The translations under genes were made by a program, and so were the position numbers. DNA of 11,300 bases from JAAYZK01 sp964535025 (lineage in GTDB: Bacteria; Planctomycetota; Phycisphaerae; SM23-33; FEN-1343). Under the pieces are notes generated by a model, which saw nothing but the letters and a program-made list of their open reading frames with translations, was not told where the DNA came from and searched no databases. The stretch covers positions 1 through 11,300 of the forward strand of contig CAZHRW010000126.1 of the NCBI GenBank assembly GCA_964535025.1. The letters are read 5' to 3'. This document shows, in pieces, positions 7,385 to 11,300 of this stretch. Numbering within the stretch: position 1 is the first letter of the stretch; the number at the start of each line of letters is the position of its first letter.

Positions 7385-8335
7385 TTACCCATGCGTGCGC
7401 TCCACGATGGTGTTGTCGCCGACGGTCTCGTCGGCGAGGTGGACGAACGGGCCGATCACGCACTTGCGTCCGATCCGGCAGGGCCCGTCGAGGACCGTAT
7501 GGGGGCGGATGAGTGTGTCGGTGCCGATCTCGACCCGCGGATCGATCCACACGGTGGCGGGCTGTTCGATCGTCACGCCAGCGACCATGAGCCGCTCGGC
7601 GGTCCGCCGCTGCATCAGGGCGTTGACCTGGGCCAGTTGCACGCGGTCGTTGATGCTCAGCACATCCTCCGGCGGCACCGCCGGCACCGCCGCGAGGCGA
7701 TGCCCGTCGTCGCGCAGCAGGCCCAGCGTGTCGGTGAGGTAGTACTCGCCCTTGGCGTTGTCGTTGCTCAGTCGTCCGAGCACCTCGCGGAGACGGGCGG
7801 CGTCGTAACAGTACAGCGAGACGTTCACCTCGCCGATCGCCCGCTGGGCGTCGGTGGCGTCGAGGTACTCGATGATCCCCACCAGCTCGCCGGCGTCGTC
7901 GCGGAGGATCCGGCCGTACGCCTTGGGGTCGTCGAGGATGCACGTCGCCAGCGTGCAGGCGGCGCCGGCGTCGGCGTGGGCGTCGAGCAGCTCGCCGAGC
8001 GTCTCGCCCCGCACCAGCGGGCCGTCCCCGGCGACGACCAGCACCGGCCCGTCAAGGTCGGCCAGGTGCTCGCCGCAGACCATCACGGCATGGCCGGTGC
8101 CGAGCTGTTCGGTCTGCTCGACCCACACCACGTCGTCGGCGTCGGCGAACGCGGCGGTGACCTGCCCGGCCCCGTAGCCGACCACGACGATCAGCCGCTC
8201 GCAGCCGGCCTGCCGGCAGGCGTCCATCACGTGCGCCAGCATCGGACGGCCGCACACGCCGTGCAGGACCTTCGGCAGGTCGGACTTCATCCGCGTGCCC
8301 TTGCCCGCGGCCAGGATGATCGCTGTCGTACTCAT
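7385..8335 (-). CDS. glmU: GlmU-type UDP-GlcNAc pyrophosphorylase with truncated left-handed beta-helix
   Basis: The N-terminal nucleotidyltransferase domain (about 1-232) would make UDP-GlcNAc from GlcNAc-1-P and UTP. It has LAAGKGTRM (8-16), PKVLH (21-25), EQLGTGHAV (76-84), D104 in GDGPLV, GEYYLTD (196-202) and N229 in SINDRVQLAQ; D104 and N229 are the likely Mg ligands. The product is 316 residues, against about 450 for full GlmU: only the first few hexapeptide coils of the C-terminal beta-helix remain (about 255-316), and the acetyltransferase active-site region is absent. No continuation of the helix appears in any frame before prs, so this looks like a short natural form rather than a recent frameshift. 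The start is the ATG at 8335 (MSTTAIILAAGKGTR) with no strong ribosome site. Its position upstream of prs supports the identification. Confidence 0.85.
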   Translation of the reverse strand: MSTTAIILAAGKGTRMKSDLPKVLHGVCGRPMLAHVMDACRQAGCERLIVVVGYGAGQVTAAFADADDVVWVEQTEQLGTGHAVMVCGEHLADLDGPVLVVAGDGPLVRGETLGELLDAHADAGAACTLATCILDDPKAYGRILRDDAGELVGIIEYLDATDAQRAIGEVNVSLYCYDAARLREVLGRLSNDNAKGEYYLTDTLGLLRDDGHRLAAVPAVPPEDVLSINDRVQLAQVNALMQRRTAERLMVAGVTIEQPATVWIDPRVEIGTDTLIRPHTVLDGPCRIGRKCVIGPFVHLADETVGDNTIVERTHG

Positions 8336-8391
8336 GAAAGAGGCTGCCCGTCGTTCACCGGTGATTCTGTTGGGGGCCTGTCCGTCATCGT

Positions 8392-8503
8392 GAGCAGGAG
8401 AGCAGTCGAGCAGGAGACCGCAGGTGATCCGCCTGCTTCGTGGCTTGGCCTGCTGACGGTTTTGCCGTTTCTCCTGTTCACCTGATCGCCTGTTCACCTG
8501 CTC
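8392..8503. repeat. Imperfect inverted repeat between tRNA-Gln and glmU
   Basis: Plus-strand 8392-8430 (GAGCAGGAGAGCAGTCGAGC then AGGAGACCGCAGGTGATC) is largely complementary to 8471-8503, whose reverse complement reads GAGCAGGTGAACAGGCGATC then AGGTGAACAGGAG. The second arm holds two direct copies of CCTGTTCACCTG (8473-8484 and 8489-8500). The sequence is non-coding and lies in the spacer upstream of glmU. It resembles a degenerate, slippage-prone intergenic repeat; its function is unknown. Confidence 0.6.
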
Positions 8504-8504
8504 T

Positions 8505-8531
8505 GTAGCTTCCGGCTTGGCCGGAAGCTAC
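8505..8531. repeat. Perfect 12-bp palindrome abutting the 3' end of tRNA-Gln
   Basis: GTAGCTTCCGGC (8505-8516) and GCCGGAAGCTAC (8520-8531) form a perfect 12-bp stem with a 3-nt loop. The outermost base is the discriminator base of tRNA-Gln. No U-tract follows on the minus strand, so intrinsic termination is unproven. The hairpin could still define or protect the tRNA precursor's 3' end, or it may be a dispersed extragenic palindrome. Confidence 0.75.
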
Positions 8532-8602
8532 TACCCGGCCAGGACTCGAACCTGGAATGGGTGGACCAAAACCACCAGTGTTACCATTTACACCACCGGG
8601 TA
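8531..8602 (-). tRNA. tRNA-Gln(UUG)
   Basis: The minus strand folds as a 72-nt cloverleaf. The acceptor stem is TACCCGG/CCGGGTA with discriminator G, including the U1-A72 pair typical of glutamine tRNA. The D arm is GTGT/ACAC. The anticodon stem is GGTGG/CCACC around TTTTGGT, giving anticodon UUG. The T arm is CCAGG-TTCGAGT-CCTGG. CCA is not encoded, so the 3' CCA must be added enzymatically. A promoter lies about 170 nt upstream. Confidence 0.95.
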
Positions 8603-8771
8603 ATCACCGCCGGCGGTCGCCACGGGGCGGAACTGGGCGCCGCGTCGGCAACATACCTAACCTAAGACCGTGGCGGAGGTTCCATCCCGGAGCCCCGACA
8701 AGCGGCCACGAACGGCTCGCCGGCTCCCCGAAGGGGCGCTCCATGTGGATGGACACGACGTCGTCAAAAGA
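8603..8771 (-). other. Structured leader upstream of tRNA-Gln (possible small RNA)
   Basis: This stretch would be transcribed between the promoter and tRNA-Gln. On the minus strand CCATCC can pair with GGATGG, enclosing GGAGC/GCTCC and a CCCC-TTC-GGGG hairpin that can also form a UUCG loop. A second module is closed by CGCCACGG with CCGTGGCG, an exact 8-bp match. A GCCGGC-type palindrome (ACCGCCGGCGGT) lies next to the tRNA. A short reading frame exists but has no ribosome site or recognisable product. It could be an unusually long tRNA 5' leader or a separate small RNA; I do not recognise a known RNA family. Confidence 0.35.
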
Positions 8772-8778
8772 ACGAAAG

Positions 8779-8807
8779 AGTCTAGAAAGATGCCGCTCGC
8801 CTGTCAA
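8779..8807 (-). promoter_or_regulatory. Strong sigma70-type promoter upstream of tRNA-Gln
   Basis: On the minus strand a consensus -35 TTGACA (8802-8807) is followed after exactly 17 nt by -10 TAGACT (8779-8784), with a predicted start near 8772. It is the best promoter match in the window. It lies in the 260-nt gap between rdgB and tRNA-Gln and reads toward the tRNA. Confidence 0.7.
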
Positions 8808-8837
8808 CCCGCAATCTGAAATCCCGCGCGCTGAAAT

Positions 8838-8854
8838 CCGACCCGTCAGGTCGG
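8838..8854 (-). terminator. Weak hairpin terminator candidate after rdgB
   Basis: CCGACC/GGTCGG form a 6-bp stem with a 5-nt loop, 8 nt past the rdgB stop. On the minus strand it is followed by only a short ATTTC, so intrinsic termination would be weak. It is well placed to end the rph-lipoprotein-rdgB transcript before the tRNA-Gln promoter. Confidence 0.35.
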
Positions 8855-8862
8855 CCGTCTGC

Positions 8863-9492
8863 TCAGCCGCCGGCGGCCAGCAGGGCCTTGAGCTGCGCGG
8901 CGAACCGGCGGGTGGCCTGCCCGCGATGGCTGATGGCGTTTTTCTCGTCGGGGGGCAGTTCGGCGGTGGTCACGCCCCGATCGGGCAGGAGGAACAGGGG
9001 GTCGTAGCCGAAGCCGTTCTCGCCCCGCGGGGCGTGGGCGATCCGGCCTTCGACGGTCCCGGAGGTCTCGATGCGGATCGTTTCGCCGTCGGCCATCGCC
9101 AGCACGCAGACGAACCGGGCGGTCCGCTGTTCGTCGCCGACGTCGGCGAGCGCTTCCAGCAGCTTGGCGTTGTTGGCCGCGTCGAGGACGGCGCGTCCGG
9201 CGGCGGGGTCGCAGCGGTCGGCGGCGTAGCGGGCGCTGTAGACGCCCGGACGGCCGCCGAGGGCGTCGACGACGAGCCCGCTGTCGTCGGCGACGCACCA
9301 CACGCCGGTGGCGCGGGCGTAATAGCGGGCCTTGTCGCGGGCGTTGGCGGCGAAGGTGTCGCCCGTCTCGTCGGGCTCGTCGATGGGCGGCAGGTCCCGC
9401 AGGCCCAGCACCCGCACGGGCAGCGCGCCGAGCGACTGGCGGATCTCGCGCAGTTTGCCGGGGTTGCCCGTGGCGACGACGAGTGTTCGCAT
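8863..9492 (-). CDS. rdgB: RdgB/HAM1 non-canonical purine NTP pyrophosphatase (dITP/XTP)
   Basis: The enzyme hydrolyses dITP, ITP and XTP to monophosphates and keeps deaminated purines out of nucleic acids. The 209-residue product is of normal length. It has TGNPGKLREI (8-17), ETGDTFAANARDKA (42-55), the catalytic ADDSGL (68-73, D69), GGRPGVYSARYA (79-90), GENGFGYDPLF (157-167) and NAISHRGQA (185-193). Residue 49 is Ala where E. coli RdgB has Glu (ENA). I chose the ATG at 9492, with AGGAG 9 nt upstream; a GTG two codons earlier would sit only 3 nt from it. The ribosome site overlaps the stop codon of the upstream lipoprotein gene (12-nt gap), so translation may be coupled. Confidence 0.95.
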   Translation of the reverse strand: MRTLVVATGNPGKLREIRQSLGALPVRVLGLRDLPPIDEPDETGDTFAANARDKARYYARATGVWCVADDSGLVVDALGGRPGVYSARYAADRCDPAAGRAVLDAANNAKLLEALADVGDEQRTARFVCVLAMADGETIRIETSGTVEGRIAHAPRGENGFGYDPLFLLPDRGVTTAELPPDEKNAISHRGQATRRFAAQLKALLAAGG

Positions 9493-9504
9493 GGCCACTC
9501 GCTC

Positions 9505-10365
9505 CTATCGGTCGCGCCCGGGGACCCGCACCGGCACCGGCGGGGCGGGCTCGCGACTGAGCTCCCTGCCGCTCGCGTCGTGCTGGACGTTGAAGAACTG
9601 CCGCCCGTTATACGCGCGGTGGGGGAATGCCTCCAGCAGCGCCAGCAGCTTCGGATCGGTCGCGACGATGTGCTCGACGTGGAACACGTCGCCGGTCTGC
9701 GGGTGGCGCATCGGCTCGAGCTTCCGGGTGAACGCTTCGGGCCCGAACGACCCGACGGTGACCGAGGAGCTGCGTGTGCCGTGGTGGTAGTAGGCTTCGT
9801 AACCTTCCTCGCGGAGCTGGCGGCAGTACTGCATGGCGTAGTCGCGTCGTCCGACGTAGTCGGCCTCGGGCTGGTCCTCGAAGACGGCGATCAGCAGGGA
9901 ATACTCGCCCGGACAGGCGCGGATGTCCCACTGGCCGGACGTCCCGCCGCTGCCGGGCAGCGGGGTGATGATCGCCCCGGCGAACGGCGCGAGCCCGGTC
10001 GCGGTCCGGTGCGCCTTGGCCCGCTCGAGCGTGGGCCGTGCGTCGTCGACGCTCTCGAAGCCGCCCCAGTACAGTTCGCTGCGTTCGGCGGCGGTGACGA
10101 CCGTCAGGTCGCGCCAGCGCAGTTCGCTGCTGAGCCGGTCGCGGTAGAGGGCCGCGGCCTTGTCGTGGTTGTCGCCGCGGAAGACCTTCAGCAGGACCGT
10201 GTAGCGGGCGCGATCGTCGTCCTGCCGGTCCGGCGCACGGCCGGACCCGCCCGCCATCGAAAAGCCCCCCGGCGAGCCGCCGTAGCCGCCGCCGCCCGTA
10301 CCGCCGCAGCCGCCCAGCAGGGCCAGGACTGTCACAACACCCGACATAACGAAACGAATCTTCAT
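9505..10365 (-). CDS. Putative lipoprotein with two SPOR-like repeats
   Basis: The 286-residue product starts KIRFVMSGVVTVLALLGGC, a positively charged, hydrophobic signal ending in a lipobox-like LGGC with C20 as the lipidation site. A Gly-rich linker (21-42) follows. Two stretches resemble SPOR folds: 55-118 (YTVLLKVFRG, helix, VVTAAERSELYWGGFESVDDA) and 155-213 (YSLLIAVFED, helix QYCRQLREEGYEAYYHHG, then SSVTVGSFGPEAF). Each has the beta-alpha-beta pattern ending in a 'v.vG.f....A' type motif. A C-terminal segment (about 220-286) is unassigned. SPOR domains usually bind denuded peptidoglycan; whether this one does is inference. The start is the ATG at 10365 with GAGGAG 9 nt upstream. It lies 25 nt after rph and 12 nt before rdgB, so it is probably cotranscribed. 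I recognise no named gene. Confidence 0.75.
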   Translation of the reverse strand: MKIRFVMSGVVTVLALLGGCGGTGGGGYGGSPGGFSMAGGSGRAPDRQDDDRARYTVLLKVFRGDNHDKAAALYRDRLSSELRWRDLTVVTAAERSELYWGGFESVDDARPTLERAKAHRTATGLAPFAGAIITPLPGSGGTSGQWDIRACPGEYSLLIAVFEDQPEADYVGRRDYAMQYCRQLREEGYEAYYHHGTRSSSVTVGSFGPEAFTRKLEPMRHPQTGDVFHVEHIVATDPKLLALLEAFPHRAYNGRQFFNVQHDASGRELSREPAPPVPVRVPGRDR

Positions 10366-10390
10366 GCTGTGGATCTCCTCAGTACGGCCG

Positions 10391-11125
10391 TCAGGTGGCG
10401 ATGGCGGCCCGCTGGGCGGTTTGCAACTGCCGACACCCGCGTCGGGCGAGGGCGAGCATGGTGTCGAGCTGGGCTTGCGTGAACGCCATACCCTCGGCCG
10501 AGCCCTGGATCTCGGCGTAGCGCCCGGCCCGGGTGATCGCGACGTTCATGTCGGTTTCGGCGATGCTGTCCTCGGCGTAGTCCAGGTCCAGCACGCACAG
10601 GCCGTCCACCACGCCGACGCTGACGGCCGCCACCGAGGTGCTCAGCGCGCCGCGCCGCAGCAGGCCGCGCGCCTCGCCGACGACCACCGCGCGGGCCAGC
10701 GCTACGTACGCTCCGGTGATCGCGGCGGTTCGGGTGCCGCCGTCGGCCTCGATGACGTCGCAGTCGAGGTAAATCGTGTTCTCGCCGAGCCGTTCCATAC
10801 GGACGACGCTCCGCAGGACGCGGCCGATGATCCGCTGGATTTCGGTCGAGCGGCTGTCGGGCTTGCCGATGGGCCGCCGCTTGCGTGTCGACGTCGACGC
10901 CGGGAGCATTCCGTACTCGGCGGTCACCCAGCCCAGGCCGCTGCCTTCCCGCCAGGGCGGCACGCCGGGTGTGAGGCTCACCGTGCAGATCACCCGCGTG
11001 CGGCCGAAGGCGATCAGGCAGCTCCCGTCGGCCGACGGGATGAAATCCACCTCGAGGGAGATCGGTCGTAACTCGTTGGCCTTGCGGCCGTCATGTCGTC
11101 GCTGTTGACTGGATTGTGCCGCCAT
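10391..11125 (-). CDS. rph: Ribonuclease PH
   Basis: RNase PH is the phosphorolytic 3'-5' exonuclease that trims tRNA 3' ends. The 244-residue product has the family motifs: HDGRKANELRPISLE (11-25), GSGLGWVTAEYGMLP (61-75), SRSTEIQRIIGRVLRSV (91-107), DCDVIEADGGTRTAAITGAY (121-140) with the phosphate-site Arg at 132, LDYAEDSIAETDMNVAITRA (181-200) and EIQGSAEG (205-212). The start is the ATG at 11125; upstream in-frame codons lie in the terminator and tRNA. There is no ribosome site, but a TACACT -10-like hexamer sits 7 nt before the ATG, suggesting leaderless transcription. Its neighbours tRNA-Ala upstream and rdgB downstream fit the frequent rph-rdgB association. Confidence 0.96.
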   Translation of the reverse strand: MAAQSSQQRRHDGRKANELRPISLEVDFIPSADGSCLIAFGRTRVICTVSLTPGVPPWREGSGLGWVTAEYGMLPASTSTRKRRPIGKPDSRSTEIQRIIGRVLRSVVRMERLGENTIYLDCDVIEADGGTRTAAITGAYVALARAVVVGEARGLLRRGALSTSVAAVSVGVVDGLCVLDLDYAEDSIAETDMNVAITRAGRYAEIQGSAEGMAFTQAQLDTMLALARRGCRQLQTAQRAAIAT

Positions 11126-11132
11126 GGTCGCG

Positions 11133-11161
11133 AGTGTAACGCAAGGCCGCCCTGGAAAAAA
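11133..11161 (-). promoter_or_regulatory. Possible promoter for leaderless rph transcript
   Basis: On the minus strand TACACT (11133-11138) matches a -10 box in 4 of 6 bases and ends 7 nt before the rph ATG. The -35 position, 17 nt further up, is TTTTTT, the U-tract of the tRNA-Ala terminator, a weak match. A transcript from here would begin at or within a base or two of the ATG, in keeping with the missing Shine-Dalgarno sequence. Confidence 0.35.
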
Positions 11162-11187
11162 GGCCGACCCGGTGGAGGGTCGGCCTT
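11156..11187 (-). terminator. Intrinsic terminator after tRNA-Ala
   Basis: On the minus strand AAGGCCGACCC (11187-11177) pairs perfectly with GGGTCGGCCTT (11170-11160) around a 6-nt loop TCCACC. The stem is followed by a run of T, six in all counting two in the stem. This is a textbook Rho-independent terminator 7 nt after the tRNA. It separates tRNA-Ala from rph. Confidence 0.9.
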
Positions 11188-11194
11188 GGAAGAC

Positions 11195-11267
11195 TGGAGC
11201 TGCGGGGATTCGAACCCCGGACCTTCTGCATGCCATGCAGACGCGCTCCCAGCTGCGCCACAGCCCC
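11195..11267 (-). tRNA. tRNA-Ala(GGC)
   Basis: The minus strand gives a 73-nt cloverleaf. The acceptor stem is GGGGCTG/CAGCTCC with discriminator A73 and the G3-U70 wobble that marks alanine tRNA. The D arm is GCGC/GCGC with loop AGCTGGGA. The anticodon stem is TCTGC/GCAGA around ATGGCAT, giving anticodon GGC. The T arm is CGGGG-TTCGAAT-CCCCG. CCA is not encoded. About 30 nt of upstream sequence remain in the window, with only a poor -10-like TAAAAG, so its promoter is not clear. Confidence 0.96.
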
Positions 11268-11300
11268 GTTGGTCGCAAGAGAGAGCCTTTTAGCATCCCG

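Noticed and set aside
8604..8807. 67-codon minus-strand frame upstream of tRNA-Gln
   Set aside because: Its start codon is the TTG of the -35 box and its product is Arg/Pro-rich without a ribosome site. The RNA structure explains the stretch better.
8557..10482. Very long plus-strand open frame (641 codons)
   Set aside because: It runs antisense through tRNA-Gln, rdgB, the lipoprotein and the end of rph. The minus-strand products are recognisable and this one is not.

Overview
The window is GC-rich and almost entirely coding on the minus strand. It carries conserved bacterial housekeeping genes. The organism is most likely a Planctomycetota bacterium, probably of the Phycisphaerae or a related class. 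That placement rests on the sequence style of the ribosomal proteins, the acidic tails on S6, L9 and L25, a short GlmU, and intergenic repeats of a kind I associate with planctomycete genomes. It is an inference, not a database result. No plus-strand gene is convincing; the long plus-strand reading frames are high-GC shadows.

In transcription order (right to left): tRNA-Ala(GGC) with an intrinsic terminator; then a probable operon rph, a lipoprotein with two SPOR-like repeats, and rdgB; then a good sigma70-type promoter, about 170 nt of structured leader and tRNA-Gln(UUG); then two inverted-repeat elements. These are followed by glmU (short form), prs, rplY and pth, which is the gcaD-prs-ctc-pth arrangement known from other bacteria. 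A 225-nt spacer filled by a long inverted repeat separates this from rpsF, ssb, rpsR, rplI and dnaB, another widely conserved order. Last comes an M28-type peptidase gene with its own promoter, running off the left edge.

The genes cover RNA 3'-end trimming (RNase PH), nucleotide-pool cleaning (RdgB), amino-sugar nucleotide and PRPP synthesis (GlmU, Prs), peptidyl-tRNA recycling (Pth), ribosomal proteins (bL25, bS6, bS18, bL9) and replication (SSB, DnaB).

I found no defence system, prophage, transposase or CRISPR array, and no clear undescribed multi-gene system. The points most worth a second look are the intergenic inverted repeats, the structured leader ahead of tRNA-Gln, the SPOR-like lipoprotein between rph and rdgB, the GlmU lacking most of its acetyltransferase domain, and the low-complexity first ~80 bases, which look like poor sequence at a contig end.
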